NCBI GenBank assembly: GCA_027486655.1
Contig: JAIXOR010000051.1
Coordinates: forward strand, 124,001 to 188,000
Direction: 5' to 3'
DNA: 64,000 nt
Source: Verrucomicrobiaceae bacterium
GTDB lineage: Bacteria; Verrucomicrobiota; Verrucomicrobiia; Verrucomicrobiales; Akkermansiaceae
Shown here: piece by piece, positions 15,905 to 25,252 of the stretch
Numbering within the stretch: position 1 is the first letter of the stretch
Layout: each line of letters opens with the position of its first letter
Made by a program: the position numbers and the translations under genes
The notes under the pieces: model-generated
Database searches by the model: none
Seen by the model: the letters and a program-made list of their open reading frames with translations, nothing else
What the model was told of the DNA's origin: nothing

Positions 15905-16816
15905 ATGTCGTTCAGTGATATGATGGAAAGCGGGCGCGGTCCCGGAGTGATAGGCATGCTTCTGGCCCTGGTGGTTCTCGCGGGCTTTGCCCTGCTTTAT
16001 CTCTTCGTGTTCGACGAAGGGATGGCCGGCGGCGGCCGCACCATCGAATCGGTGATCCGCGAACAGGAGACCGAGATCCGGGACCTGCGGCAGACGGCCT
16101 CAAGAATGCGCGGGGACTTGGAGAAAAGCGACAAACGGGAGAGCTCCGCCAGGAAACTTCGGGACACCACCACCCAGAACCGCTTCAAGGAGTCCGAAGT
16201 CAAGGCCCTTGCCGACCGGGTGGTGGCGGTGAACGCTGCCATCACTGCGAAACGCACGGAGTTCGAGGACTACAAGAACGAGTATCGCGCGTTCATCCGC
16301 GGCAAGGCGAAGGGCTCGGAGCTCGACAAGCTCGTGACCCGATCCGGAGTGACCTATCTGTCCGTGAAGGTGCGTGAAGTCACGGCAATCGGCATGCAGG
16401 TCATCCATCAGGACGGGCAGAAGCGCATCCCCTTCGAGGATCTGCCGGCCGATCTGCAGGATCTCTATCAATTCGATGCAAGCCAGAAGGAAGCGGCCGT
16501 CAAGGCGGAGACCGCGGCATTCGAAAAGCACGTCGGGGATACCGAAGAAGCGGTTGCACAGGCGCAGGCGCAGGCCGCGAAACAGGCGGAAACGCGCAGC
16601 ATGGAGGCACGGGAACAAGCCGTCCGCGATCTGCGGGTCGCCAGCGCCAAGCTGACCTCGCTCGACGAGGACATCGTGCGCCTTGAGACCGCCATCCGGC
16701 ATGAATCCCTCAAACGGATCAGCCGGGCTCCGCAGATGAAGCAACAGCTGAGCGCCATGGAAAAGGCCCGCGCCGATCTCCGGGCGGAAGTCGCGCGGCT
16801 CCAATCCCTGCAATAG
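15905..16816 (+). CDS. inner-membrane coiled-coil protein, paralogue of its downstream neighbour
   Basis: The 303-residue product has one transmembrane segment near residues 14-36, a long coiled coil, a compact beta-rich region (VTRSGVTYLSVKVREV to IPFEDLPADLQ) and a second coiled coil. The central region aligns by eye with the next protein (FVTRSGREFEDAVIRRV to IRAGDLQEEY). The gap to the lipoprotein gene is 12 nt, consistent with one transcript. No family is recognised. Confidence 0.8.
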   Translation: MSFSDMMESGRGPGVIGMLLALVVLAGFALLYLFVFDEGMAGGGRTIESVIREQETEIRDLRQTASRMRGDLEKSDKRESSARKLRDTTTQNRFKESEVKALADRVVAVNAAITAKRTEFEDYKNEYRAFIRGKAKGSELDKLVTRSGVTYLSVKVREVTAIGMQVIHQDGQKRIPFEDLPADLQDLYQFDASQKEAAVKAETAAFEKHVGDTEEAVAQAQAQAAKQAETRSMEAREQAVRDLRVASAKLTSLDEDIVRLETAIRHESLKRISRAPQMKQQLSAMEKARADLRAEVARLQSLQ

Positions 16817-16825
16817 GCCCTTTTC

Positions 16826-17788
16826 ATGAGACTCAGGGAGGGCTTGTCCGGAACCGGGATGTTTCTGGCAGGAATGATCCTGCTCATCCTGGGAGGCGTG
16901 GCCCTCTCGCTGCTTGTGGACAGGAGGTTTTCGTTTTCGAAAGGCAAACGGGAGATGGAAGTCGCGATCGCGTCCTCCAAATCGGAGATCGAGCATCTGG
17001 AACTCATCCGCGGCGACTTGAAAGCCAGGCTGGCGGCATTTCCCGAGGATCGGGCATCGAACCCGGCGCGGCTCGAGGAGTTGAGGCGGGAAATCCGGGC
17101 AAAAGAACGCGGTTTGGCGGAGTTGACCTTGAAACAGGCGGACGCCGGCAAACGGATCGGGGAAGTGGATGCGGAGTTCACCGCGTATCGAGCGGCCTAT
17201 CAAAAGCAGGTGCGGGACGCGGCGGCCGGAACCAACCTTGGGACGTTTGTGACTCGCTCGGGCCGAGAATTCGAGGACGCAGTGATCCGGCGGGTCGGAG
17301 AGGATGGCATGGAAATCCAGCACCGCCATGGATCGGCCCGGATCCGTGCCGGGGACCTTCAGGAGGAATACTGGCAGAAGTTTCAATGGGATCGCCCGGA
17401 TGTCCCGCAGCAGGTGGCACCTGCCACTCCAAGCGCCATGCCCGCTGCGGAAAATCGCGAGATCCGGGAGGCGCAGCGCACCCCGGTGAAGCGGCCGACG
17501 GCACCCGCAACGGCGGATTCCGCCGCCGTGGCCAAGGCCAGGAAAGAGGCTCATGCATGGCATCGCAAAGTCCAGGCCCTCAGGGAGGACGCCGCAGTCA
17601 CCCGCGAAAACCTGCGAAGCAGCCCGAATGCCTCGGCGCCGGGATCGTTGGAAACCTGGGCCGCCAGAAATCACCGGATCGCGGTGGAGTTGGCCAAAGC
17701 CCGGGGTGAATGGGTCCGCGCGAGGCAGCGCCTCGAGGATCTGGCCCCGGGTGAAGGGATGGCGGATCCGCTGGGGCCCGAAGACTGA
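16826..17788 (+). CDS. inner-membrane coiled-coil protein, paralogue of its upstream neighbour
   Basis: The 320-residue product has an N-terminal transmembrane segment (residues about 12-32), a coiled coil, the shared VTRSG module and a C-terminal Ala-rich helix. It starts 9 nt after the previous gene. The layout matches its neighbour, so the two could form a heteromer with the lipoprotein. It converges with the GspF-like gene. The function is unknown. Confidence 0.8.
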   Translation: MRLREGLSGTGMFLAGMILLILGGVALSLLVDRRFSFSKGKREMEVAIASSKSEIEHLELIRGDLKARLAAFPEDRASNPARLEELRREIRAKERGLAELTLKQADAGKRIGEVDAEFTAYRAAYQKQVRDAAAGTNLGTFVTRSGREFEDAVIRRVGEDGMEIQHRHGSARIRAGDLQEEYWQKFQWDRPDVPQQVAPATPSAMPAAENREIREAQRTPVKRPTAPATADSAAVAKARKEAHAWHRKVQALREDAAVTRENLRSSPNASAPGSLETWAARNHRIAVELAKARGEWVRARQRLEDLAPGEGMADPLGPED

Positions 17789-17806
17789 GTCGCAGCGCTG
17801 CCCGAC

Positions 17807-18796
17807 TCACTCCAACTCCTTGAGGAGGCCGGAATAATAGCCGTTGAAGAAACCCACGATCTTCCAGGCGACGAAGAGGATGACCGCGAAGTAGGCCACC
17901 CGGGGAATCGTGACGGCCGCCAGGCGGATCGAGGCGGCGGCTTCGGACTGATAGAATTCCGCCCAGTGGTCGAGGTCCTTGTCGAGAGTGCCGGCGGCTT
18001 CGCCCGTGGCGTAGGAAAACGAGAAATCGCCGGGAAAAGCAGGCTCCCGGGAGATGACCGGGCCGATTGGATGTCCCTCGGCGAGGGTGGCGTCGATTCG
18101 TTGCGCGGCTTCCGAAATGAGGCCGCTCTGGGAGGCCCGGGCGGCGGTGGCGAAGGTCTCCCGCATGGGGATGCCGGCCATCAGGCACGTGTGATAAACC
18201 CGGGTGAATCCCGCCATGGCCAGGTGCAGGCGCGCCTTGCCGAGGCAGGGAACCCGGCGCCAAAAGGCATCCACCGTCGGCCGGGTGCGGGCGAGAGCGG
18301 TGAGGCGACGCAGACCCAGATACGCCACAAAAGCCCCGGCATAAACCCCGGCCAGCACGAGGAGAAAATGACCCAGCATCCTCGGCAGGCTGTCTTCTCC
18401 GGACACCATGGCGGTCGGCACCGTGCTGATGAAAATCCCGAGGTGAAGGGCCAGCACCGGGTGGATGAGGCCTCGCAACATCTCCCTGCGGGTGGTGGCA
18501 AGCAGGCCGAAGTAGTCGGCCAGGTGCTTCATGGCAGCGGGCAGGCGGCCACCCTTTTCCCCGGCGTCGAGGATCGAGAGTTCCAGCCGCGAGATGGAGG
18601 CATCCCCGCCGAGCGAGGCAGCGATCGATTTCCCCTCATCCAGCCCGCGCAGCAGGTCGGCGAGCAGGCCCGAGAGTGCTGCGGGTCTGGAGTGCCCCTG
18701 GAGCATGCGGGCAGCCTCGCGGATGCCGAAGCCGGCTCCGAGAAGCTTCGCGAGCTCGAAGTAGAACTGTTGCTTGCTGGCGGGAGAGGCGGGCAT
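17807..18796 (-). CDS. GspF/PilC-like type II secretion system F domain protein
   Basis: The 329-residue protein has two copies of the T2SSF layout. An N-terminal helical unit (FYFELAKLLGAGFGIREA, then ILDAGEKGGRLP) is followed by membrane helices, then a second unit (GFTRVYHTCLMAGIPM, then ATGEAAGTLDKDLD) and a final membrane helix near AVILFVAWKIVGFF. Such proteins are inner-membrane platforms of type II secretion or type IV pilus machines. No ATPase, secretin or pilin gene is nearby, so it is an orphan here. It is somewhat shorter than typical GspF (about 400). Confidence 0.85.
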   Translation of the reverse strand: MPASPASKQQFYFELAKLLGAGFGIREAARMLQGHSRPAALSGLLADLLRGLDEGKSIAASLGGDASISRLELSILDAGEKGGRLPAAMKHLADYFGLLATTRREMLRGLIHPVLALHLGIFISTVPTAMVSGEDSLPRMLGHFLLVLAGVYAGAFVAYLGLRRLTALARTRPTVDAFWRRVPCLGKARLHLAMAGFTRVYHTCLMAGIPMRETFATAARASQSGLISEAAQRIDATLAEGHPIGPVISREPAFPGDFSFSYATGEAAGTLDKDLDHWAEFYQSEAAASIRLAAVTIPRVAYFAVILFVAWKIVGFFNGYYSGLLKELE

Positions 18797-18864
18797 TCCG
18801 AGGTTCCACGCAGGCTAGGCGGTGTGATCCCGCCAATGCGAGCCGATTCCCGCAAAAGCCGCTC

Positions 18865-19194
18865 TCAGGCCCGCCAGGACCCGGCAGGCCTTGTCTGCCA
18901 GCGGTAACTCCACACGTGCAACCACGGATGATGCCCGTGCTCGTCGCTGGCCATGTAGGCCGAGCAGGCGATGCAGCCGAACCACAGGGCCGGCACCACG
19001 AGCAGCGACAGGCCCAGGGTGGCGAAGGCCAGAAGTCCGGCGACGAAGACCACCAGCACGTTGCCAAGGGTCAGAATGCCGAATCCGGCCAGATAGTGGT
19101 GCTTGTAGAGATGACCGAGCCCCGGCACGAGGCTCAGCCCGACGGCGATCGTGTCTCGATCGACCTTTTTCCATGCATCGAGGATTTCTTTCAT
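18865..19194 (-). CDS. small TM2-like membrane protein
   Basis: Starting at ATG 19194 (MKEILDAWKKVDRDTIAVG), the product has 109 residues with the segment PGLGHLYK followed by hydrophobic stretches (GILTLGNVLVVFVAGLLAF and LSLLVVPALWFGCIAC). A Pro-Gly-x-Gly-x-x-Tyr turn before paired helices resembles TM2-domain proteins. The frame extends to 19761, but that part is antisense of the next gene. The function is unknown. Confidence 0.7.
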   Translation of the reverse strand: MKEILDAWKKVDRDTIAVGLSLVPGLGHLYKHHYLAGFGILTLGNVLVVFVAGLLAFATLGLSLLVVPALWFGCIACSAYMASDEHGHHPWLHVWSYRWQTRPAGSWRA

Positions 19195-19284
19195 GGGTTT
19201 GGCAGGTTGAATGAACCAGAGTGAAGATCGCCGCAACGGGCATGAAATGCAAGCGAGCGCTTCCTGCACGGGGGGTTTTGGAGG

Positions 19285-19312
19285 TTGACTGGTTGAGGCG
19301 GATTCATAGAGT
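19285..19312 (+). promoter_or_regulatory. candidate promoter for the capsule-synthesis-like gene
   Basis: TTGACT (19285-19290) and TAGAGT (19307-19312) are separated by 16 nt in the 194-nt gap before the ATG at 19389. The rest of the gap shows no recognisable feature. Confidence 0.3.
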
Positions 19313-19388
19313 CCGGTCCCGGCCGTCCGGGAGGCATCGAAGCGCTGCCGCGGACCCCGGCAAGAAACCTTCCAAGCCGCCGTGAACC

Positions 19389-20723
19389 ATGCGCGCTGAC
19401 ACTCCCTCCTTCCGACATGGCGACCGCGGCGTCGCAGGCGCGGATGCCGGGAAGAAGCGGGGGAAGTCCTCGGTGAAAAACGACAGGAAATCCGGCGGAC
19501 GCCGCATCCTGATCGTCCAAGGCGATTGGGAGGCGGGCATGTCCCTGCTGGCGCAGGACCTCCAGGATGCGGGCCATGAGGTGGGCAAGGTGGTGTTTTG
19601 CGCGCCGGACCTTTTGTTTTACCGGTTGAGGGGTATCGAGACCCACACCTTCCGCCAGCCGATCGAGGAGTTTTACGAGTGGCTGCGTGAACTCGTCCGC
19701 ACCCGGAACTACGATACCTTTTTCCTCTACAACCACTATCGGCCCTACAACCAGGTGGCATGGAAACTCGCCGCGGAAATGAACCTCGGCTGCCAGGTTT
19801 TCGAGCTTGGATTGATCCGCCCGAACTGCGTGATGGTCTTCAGCCGCGACCGGATGCCGATCCGCGAGGTGCCTGCGATCTGGAAGGACGTGCTGGCCGG
19901 GACGCACCAACCGCAGCAGCCGGTGATGCCTCCGGAATTGAGCCAGGTGAGCACGGCGGTGAAGATGTTCCAGTTTTGCGCGAACTATCTGTTCAGCCGG
20001 ATCACCTCGCCCCTGTTCCCCCATTTCGTGGACCAGCGGCAGATGAACCTGTGGCACCATCTCAAACACGGGATGATCTACCTCTGGCGCTTCATCGAGC
20101 GCAGCCGGGACAGCGAATACGACGGGCTCTTCGCCGGTGAGCTTTCCGGCCGCTATTATGCCGTGCCCCTTCAGGTGCACAGCGACACGCAGATCACCCA
20201 GTGCTCGGATTTCCAGTCGATCGAGCAGTTCATCCGCCTGGTAACGCGCTCGTTCCGGAAGCACGCACCGGCGGACACCAAGCTGGTCTTCAAGGTGCAC
20301 CCGATGGACCGGGGCTACAAGGACTACACCGACCTCATCGCCGGACTCGACGACAAGCTCGGCGGTGGCCGCATTTTCTACGTGGACCGCGTGCACCTGC
20401 CCACCCTGCTGGAGCACTCGCGCGGCGTGGTGAACATCAACAGCTCCGTCGGTATCTCCGGCCTGGTCCACCATGCGCCGGTCATCACCCTGGGCACGGC
20501 CGTCTACAACCTGCCGGAACTGACCTATCAGGGAGATCTAGACGACTTCTGGACCAAGGCCCAGGGCCCGGCTCAGGTCCGCGTGAAACAATTCGTCAAC
20601 CTCCTGCTGGAGACCAACCAGGGCCGCGGCACGCTTTCCCAGCGCTGCTTCAACGTGCCCGGCCGCTGCCGCATCCAGTGGCCGCCTCCTTTCCGCAGGG
20701 AGTTCTTCGAAACCACAGACTGA
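19389..20723 (+). CDS. capsular polysaccharide synthesis/export family protein (KpsS-like)
   Basis: The 444-residue protein resembles the Capsule_synth family, which includes KpsS/LipB-type Kdo transferases of group 2 capsules. Supporting segments are ILIVQGDWEAG near the N-terminus, LVFKVHPMDRGYKDY and VVNINSSVGISGL followed by APVITLGTAVYNLPELTY. No signal peptide or membrane segment is visible. The first 35 residues are basic and unlike the family, and a GTG at 19473 is an alternative start. No other capsule genes are adjacent; an FGGY kinase gene follows after 29 nt and may be co-transcribed. Confidence 0.8.
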   Translation: MRADTPSFRHGDRGVAGADAGKKRGKSSVKNDRKSGGRRILIVQGDWEAGMSLLAQDLQDAGHEVGKVVFCAPDLLFYRLRGIETHTFRQPIEEFYEWLRELVRTRNYDTFFLYNHYRPYNQVAWKLAAEMNLGCQVFELGLIRPNCVMVFSRDRMPIREVPAIWKDVLAGTHQPQQPVMPPELSQVSTAVKMFQFCANYLFSRITSPLFPHFVDQRQMNLWHHLKHGMIYLWRFIERSRDSEYDGLFAGELSGRYYAVPLQVHSDTQITQCSDFQSIEQFIRLVTRSFRKHAPADTKLVFKVHPMDRGYKDYTDLIAGLDDKLGGGRIFYVDRVHLPTLLEHSRGVVNINSSVGISGLVHHAPVITLGTAVYNLPELTYQGDLDDFWTKAQGPAQVRVKQFVNLLLETNQGRGTLSQRCFNVPGRCRIQWPPPFRREFFETTD

Positions 20724-20752
20724 GACCCACCCGCTTTCCACGGCTTTTCCTC

Positions 20753-22303
20753 ATGCACCTCGGACTCGATTCATCCACCCAGTCGCTCACCGCTGTCATC
20801 ATCGATCCAGCCAGCGGCACCATCGCCCACCAGCAATCGGTCAACTTCGGCGCGGACCTTCCCGCATGGGGCTGCCCCAGCGGATTCATCCCCGGCGGCG
20901 CGGGCGGCGAGGTGCATTCCCAGCCGTTGATGTGGTTGGAGGCTCTGGACCTCCTGCTGTCCCGCGTGGGAGCTTCCTTCGATCTCTCGAAGATCCGCAG
21001 CATTGCCGGATCCGGCCAGCAACATGGCTCGGTCTATCTGAACGCGTCGTTTGAGACCGTGGTTTCCTCCCTCGATCCCACGGGGGATCTCCGCACCCAA
21101 CTCGCACCCACCCTGTCCCGCAGCACCTCGCCCATCTGGATGGACACCTCCACCGGTGCCGAATGCGCGGAGATCGCCGCCGCGATCGGTGGAAATGACG
21201 AGGTTTGCCGCCGCACCGGCTCGATCATGATCGAGCGCTTCACCGGCCCGCAGATCCGGCGCTTTTACAAGCTCGACCCGGAAGGATACGCCGCCACCGC
21301 ACGGATTCACCTGGTCAGTTCATTCATCGCCTCGGTCATCGCCGGAACATCCGCACCCATCGACTACGGGGACGCCGCGGGCATGAACCTTCTGAACCTC
21401 GAATCGCTGGAATGGGATGCCGGCTTGATGGAGGCCACCGCGCCCGGACTCGCGGAGAAACTGCCACCTGCCGCCGCGGCCACCACCGTGCAGGGGACCG
21501 TATCGGCGTATTTCGTGGCAAAATACGGATTCCGGCCGGATTGCCGCTGCGCGCTCTTCACCGGGGACAATCCCGCCTCGCTCGTCGGCATGGGCGCCAC
21601 GCGCCCCGGCAATGTGGTCATCTCCCTCGGCACCAGCGATACCTTCTTCGCCGCCATGCCGACCGCCAAAACGGACCCCAACGGCTTCGGCCACGTGTTT
21701 GGCAATCCAGCCGGCGGATTCATGTCGTTGATCTGCTTTCGCAATGGCTCGCTGGCCCGCGAGGCCCTGCGCGACCGGCTGGCGCTCGACTGGTCCGCCT
21801 TCGACCGCGAGGCCCTGGCCGCCACCCGGGGTGAGGCAGGACGGAACCTGATGCTGCCATTTTTCGGCCCCGAGATCACTCCGCGCAAGGACTTCGACGC
21901 GCCATTGTTAGAAGGCTCCGAGGCCTTCGAGAGCGGCGCGGATCCCGGGCTGCAGGTCCGGGCGCTGCTGGAAGGGCAGTTCCTCAACATGCGGCTCCAC
22001 TCCATGTGGATGGGCGTGAAAACCGAGCGCCTGCGCCTCACCGGCGGTGCATCGAAAAACGACGGCATCGCCCAACTCGCCGCGGATGTCTTCCAAGCCC
22101 CCGTCGAGCGGCTGGAGGTCTCGAACTCGGCCGCGCTCGGTGCCGCCTTGATCGCCGCCGCCGCGGATGGAATGGACCTTGAGGCGCTGCAGGACATCTA
22201 TTGCCGCAGCTCCGGAGAAGCCACCCTCCGGCCGGACCCGGCGCTCGGTTCGATCTATCAGGACGCGCTCGGCCGCTTCGAGTCCCTGCTTGGCCGGGCT
22301 TGA
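20753..22303 (+). CDS. xylB: FGGY-family carbohydrate kinase, xylulokinase-like
   Basis: The 516-residue protein starts at MHLGLDSSTQSLTAV. It has SGQQHGSVYL and PIWMDTSTGAECAE in the sugar-binding half, then GDNPASLVGMG, LGTSDTFFA and the C-terminal LTGGASKNDGIAQL of the ATP-binding half. These fit xylulokinase of the longer, eukaryote-like kind, which phosphorylates D-xylulose to enter the pentose phosphate pathway. Other FGGY substrates cannot be excluded. No xylose isomerase or transporter is nearby. Longer in-frame extension upstream is only a shadow of the previous gene. Confidence 0.85.
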   Translation: MHLGLDSSTQSLTAVIIDPASGTIAHQQSVNFGADLPAWGCPSGFIPGGAGGEVHSQPLMWLEALDLLLSRVGASFDLSKIRSIAGSGQQHGSVYLNASFETVVSSLDPTGDLRTQLAPTLSRSTSPIWMDTSTGAECAEIAAAIGGNDEVCRRTGSIMIERFTGPQIRRFYKLDPEGYAATARIHLVSSFIASVIAGTSAPIDYGDAAGMNLLNLESLEWDAGLMEATAPGLAEKLPPAAAATTVQGTVSAYFVAKYGFRPDCRCALFTGDNPASLVGMGATRPGNVVISLGTSDTFFAAMPTAKTDPNGFGHVFGNPAGGFMSLICFRNGSLAREALRDRLALDWSAFDREALAATRGEAGRNLMLPFFGPEITPRKDFDAPLLEGSEAFESGADPGLQVRALLEGQFLNMRLHSMWMGVKTERLRLTGGASKNDGIAQLAADVFQAPVERLEVSNSAALGAALIAAAADGMDLEALQDIYCRSSGEATLRPDPALGSIYQDALGRFESLLGRA

Positions 22304-22310
22304 ATCGCGT

Positions 22311-22339
22311 TTGACCGGCGGCAAGCCGGGGACTACGGT
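22311..22339 (+). promoter_or_regulatory. candidate promoter for hisC, near-leaderless
   Basis: TTGACC and TACGGT are separated by 17 nt and end 9 nt before the hisC ATG at 22349. The -10 is weak. If used, the transcript would be nearly leaderless, in keeping with the lack of a Shine-Dalgarno sequence. Confidence 0.3.
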
Positions 22340-22348
22340 GCGCGCGGA

Positions 22349-23455
22349 ATGACGATAGACTCTTACGCGAACCGATTTGTATGCGATCTCGTGGCCTATG
22401 AGCCGGGGAAACCGATTGACGAGACCGCCCGCGAGCTGGGCCTCGATCCCTCGAGCATCGTCAAGGTGGCTTCCAATGAAAACCCCCTCGGCCCCTCGCC
22501 CAAGGCAAAGGCCGCCATGAAGCTGGCTCTCGACGATGCCCACATCTATCCGGACGGCGGCGGCTTCCGCCTGAGAAGCGCCATCGCCGAGTCGGTGGGC
22601 CTCGATCGCTCGAACGTCGTGATCGGCAACGGCTCCAACGAAATCATCGAGCTGCTCTGCCACACCTTCCTCAACGGGCGCACCGGCCTCATCGCAGCCG
22701 AACACGCCTTCGTCGTCTACAAGCTGATGGCCACCCTCTTCGGGGCCAACTACATCGAAGTCCCGGATCCCGGGTTCGTCCACGACCTCGACGGCATGGC
22801 GGACGCCATCGATGAATCCACCCGCCTCGTCTTCATCGCCAACCCCAACAACCCCACCGGGACCATGGTGGACCAGGCCGCCATCGATCGTTTCATGGAC
22901 CGCCTTCCGGATCATGTCATCGCCGTGTTCGACGAGGCCTACATCGAGTTTCCGGAAAACCCGCCGGACACCCTGCGCTACGTCCGTGAGGGTCGGAATG
23001 TCTGCGTTCTGCGCACGTTTTCCAAGCTCCACGGCCTCGCCGCCCTGCGCGTCGGGTACGGACTGGCCCCGGCGCACATCGCGGAGCTCCTCCAAAAGGC
23101 CCGCCAACCGTTCAACGTGAACGCCATTGCCCAGGCAGGCGCCCTCGCCGCGATCAACGACCGCGAACACATGGACCGCACCATCCAGGTGAACCGTGAG
23201 GGCATGGCCTTCTACGAAAAAGAACTCGCCGCCCGCGGCTTGGAATTCGTGCCGAGCTTCGCGAACTTCCTGCTGGTGAAAACCGGCTCCGGCGATCGGG
23301 TTTTCAAGGAAATGCTCGCCCAGGGCGTCATCGTCCGCGCCATGAGCAGCTACAAGCTGCCCGACTGGATCCGCATTTCCATCGGCACACCCGCCCAGAA
23401 CCAGCGCTGCATGGAAGTGCTGGACTCGGTGCTCGCCGCCAGCACCACCGCCTGA
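22349..23455 (+). CDS. hisC: histidinol-phosphate aminotransferase
   Basis: HisC is a fold-type I PLP aminotransferase that forms histidinol phosphate in histidine synthesis; some homologues also act on aromatic amino acids. The 368-residue product has ASNENPLGPSPKA near the start, ANPNNPTGT, the aspartate in FDEAYIEF, the PLP-lysine segment TFSKLHGLAALRVGYG, and PDWIRISIGT at the end. It stands alone, with no other his genes nearby. A tyrA-aroA-cmk operon lies 5 kb downstream, so a role in tyrosine or phenylalanine transamination is also possible. Confidence 0.93.
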   Translation: MTIDSYANRFVCDLVAYEPGKPIDETARELGLDPSSIVKVASNENPLGPSPKAKAAMKLALDDAHIYPDGGGFRLRSAIAESVGLDRSNVVIGNGSNEIIELLCHTFLNGRTGLIAAEHAFVVYKLMATLFGANYIEVPDPGFVHDLDGMADAIDESTRLVFIANPNNPTGTMVDQAAIDRFMDRLPDHVIAVFDEAYIEFPENPPDTLRYVREGRNVCVLRTFSKLHGLAALRVGYGLAPAHIAELLQKARQPFNVNAIAQAGALAAINDREHMDRTIQVNREGMAFYEKELAARGLEFVPSFANFLLVKTGSGDRVFKEMLAQGVIVRAMSSYKLPDWIRISIGTPAQNQRCMEVLDSVLAASTTA

Positions 23456-23474
23456 AGATCATCCCCCGCCGGGT

Positions 23475-23503
23475 TTGACACGGCGTTTCCACCTGCTTAA
23501 TCT
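23475..23503 (+). promoter_or_regulatory. sigma-70 type promoter for the zinc-ribbon protein gene
   Basis: A perfect TTGACA (23475-23480) and TAATCT (23498-23503) are separated by 17 nt in the 72-nt gap after hisC. The predicted start, about 23510, leaves an 18-nt leader before ATG 23528. This is the best promoter match I found in the window. Confidence 0.65.
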
Positions 23504-23527
23504 TCAAGCACTGGTAGCGGTCAATCC

Positions 23528-25252
23528 ATGGCAAATATCGAGACTCCGAGTGACAAGAGGGAATTCCGTTGCGAGCACTGCAACGGGAAAATCCTCATTC
23601 CCAAGGACCTGCCGCCAACCACAGGGCCCTGCCCGCATTGCAACGGGCTGATCACGTCTCCAGCGCTCGAATCCACCCCGGCGGCTCCGTTTCCGATCCT
23701 TCAAACCCCGGTTCCGCTTCCCCAGGCGGCTCCCGCTCCCGTGGTGCAGGCTCCCCTGCCTCAGATCGCCATGCCGCAGCTCGCGGTGTCGCAGCCCGTC
23801 GCACCACCGTCCGTGCTTCCAGAGGTCGCCGCCCCGGCGATGCCGCAGGTCCCGCTCAGCCCGATCGCAGCGGCTCCGCTTGTCCCACAGACTCCGGTCC
23901 CGCTTTCCCAAGCTCCGCTGCCGCATCAGGCGCCTGCTGCCATCCAGGCCGCCGCCCTGGCTCAGGCCCCGCCGATTTCCGAAATCCTGCAATCGCTGCC
24001 ACAGCCAGCCCAGCCGCCCAGCGTGGTGCAGGTCACTCCCGCCCCCCCTCCACCGGCCCATGCCTCGTCGGCGGCCATGCCACCGCCCGCACCTCCGGAG
24101 GTCGCGCCGCCCGCCGCACGTGCCGCCATCCCTGAACCTCCGCCGGTGCCGGCCGCCGCACATCCTTCCAACCGCGTCGCCGCCGAGCCGGCCGGCAAGC
24201 CGGTCGAGGTGCCTCACTCGGACGACCCGTCCCATCACAACAAACGCAAGCACAAGGCCACTCCTCGCAAGGAGGAAAGGCCGAAGAGCACCATTATTCC
24301 GGTGATGCTCGTGCTGCTCGGCATCATCCTCGCGGCCGGTGTCGCCGTCTATTTCGTGACCAAGGAAATGGGCAGGGACGTGCCACCTCCCAACGTCAAG
24401 GCAGAGGTCGGTGATCCTGCCGTGAAGGAAGCGCAATACATCCGCTCCGGCTGGAAAAAGGAGGCCTATCAGGTACTCCGGGACTACATGGCCGCCACCA
24501 GCGCCAAGGACAAACTGCCCCACATCCTCGGTGGCGACACCCTCGGCCAACGGCTCGAGGATTTCTACGGCGGCGGCGTCATCAACGATACGGACACCCC
24601 CGCGGACGCCTTCTCGATCTACGAACTCTCCGAGGAAGACCGCAAACGCGGACTCTTCATGATGATCTACGACCAGCCGCCGCAGTTCGACATGAAGGAG
24701 TTCTTCCGGCCGCTCGCCACCCTCGAAGTCCAACACGGTCTCGATGAGGCCGATCTCCTGCTGAGCACCCTCGCCCGCGTCGGAAACTTCGCCATGGAAC
24801 CGCTCCGTGTGCACGCGTTCTTCAAACGCACCCCCGCCGGCCTCAAGCTCGATTGGGAAGTCTTCGCCCAGACGAAATACCGCACCCTCCAAAGCTTCGT
24901 CGAGCTCCCCGAAACCGGGCAGTCCGGCGTGTTCCGCGTCTTCATCGTTGAGGACGTGCCGGACAAATCCCGCCTCGAAGCCGGCACCCGCACCTACCGC
25001 ATCGCCGATCCCGCCAACACCAGCGACACCGCCCGCGTCAACGTGAAGGTCGATTCCGAAATCGGCCGCGCCCTCTCCATCATCAACTGGCGCGGCACCA
25101 AGGAAAGCCACCCGATCACCCGCACCGCCACCATCGAACTCAAGTGGACGGGCGACCCCGCGAATCCCCAGTTGGAAATCAGCCGCTTCCTCTGCTGGGA
25201 GTTCATGGGCCTCGGCGGTCAGGACTCCAACGCCACCGCCTCGGCGAAGTGA
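23528..25252 (+). CDS. zinc-ribbon, Pro/Ala-rich, single-pass membrane protein
   Basis: Residues 10-45 hold two CxxC knuckles (CEHCNGK and CPHCNGL) forming a zinc ribbon. Residues about 50-225 are Pro/Ala/Gln-rich and disordered. A basic patch (HHNKRKHKATPRKEERPK) precedes a membrane helix near residues 258-280 (VMLVLLGIILAAGVAVYFV). The last 290 residues appear folded and would face the periplasm. The 574-residue protein matches no named family I recognise, though the layout recalls PVC proteins whose N-terminal zinc ribbon is joined to a membrane anchor. Its stop overlaps the mnmE start by one base. Confidence 0.8.
   Translation: MANIETPSDKREFRCEHCNGKILIPKDLPPTTGPCPHCNGLITSPALESTPAAPFPILQTPVPLPQAAPAPVVQAPLPQIAMPQLAVSQPVAPPSVLPEVAAPAMPQVPLSPIAAAPLVPQTPVPLSQAPLPHQAPAAIQAAALAQAPPISEILQSLPQPAQPPSVVQVTPAPPPPAHASSAAMPPPAPPEVAPPAARAAIPEPPPVPAAAHPSNRVAAEPAGKPVEVPHSDDPSHHNKRKHKATPRKEERPKSTIIPVMLVLLGIILAAGVAVYFVTKEMGRDVPPPNVKAEVGDPAVKEAQYIRSGWKKEAYQVLRDYMAATSAKDKLPHILGGDTLGQRLEDFYGGGVINDTDTPADAFSIYELSEEDRKRGLFMMIYDQPPQFDMKEFFRPLATLEVQHGLDEADLLLSTLARVGNFAMEPLRVHAFFKRTPAGLKLDWEVFAQTKYRTLQSFVELPETGQSGVFRVFIVEDVPDKSRLEAGTRTYRIADPANTSDTARVNVKVDSEIGRALSIINWRGTKESHPITRTATIELKWTGDPANPQLEISRFLCWEFMGLGGQDSNATASAK

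Noticed and set aside
19389-22303. A full capsule locus around the KpsS-like gene
   Set aside because: No other capsule synthesis or export genes are adjacent; the neighbour is a sugar kinase.
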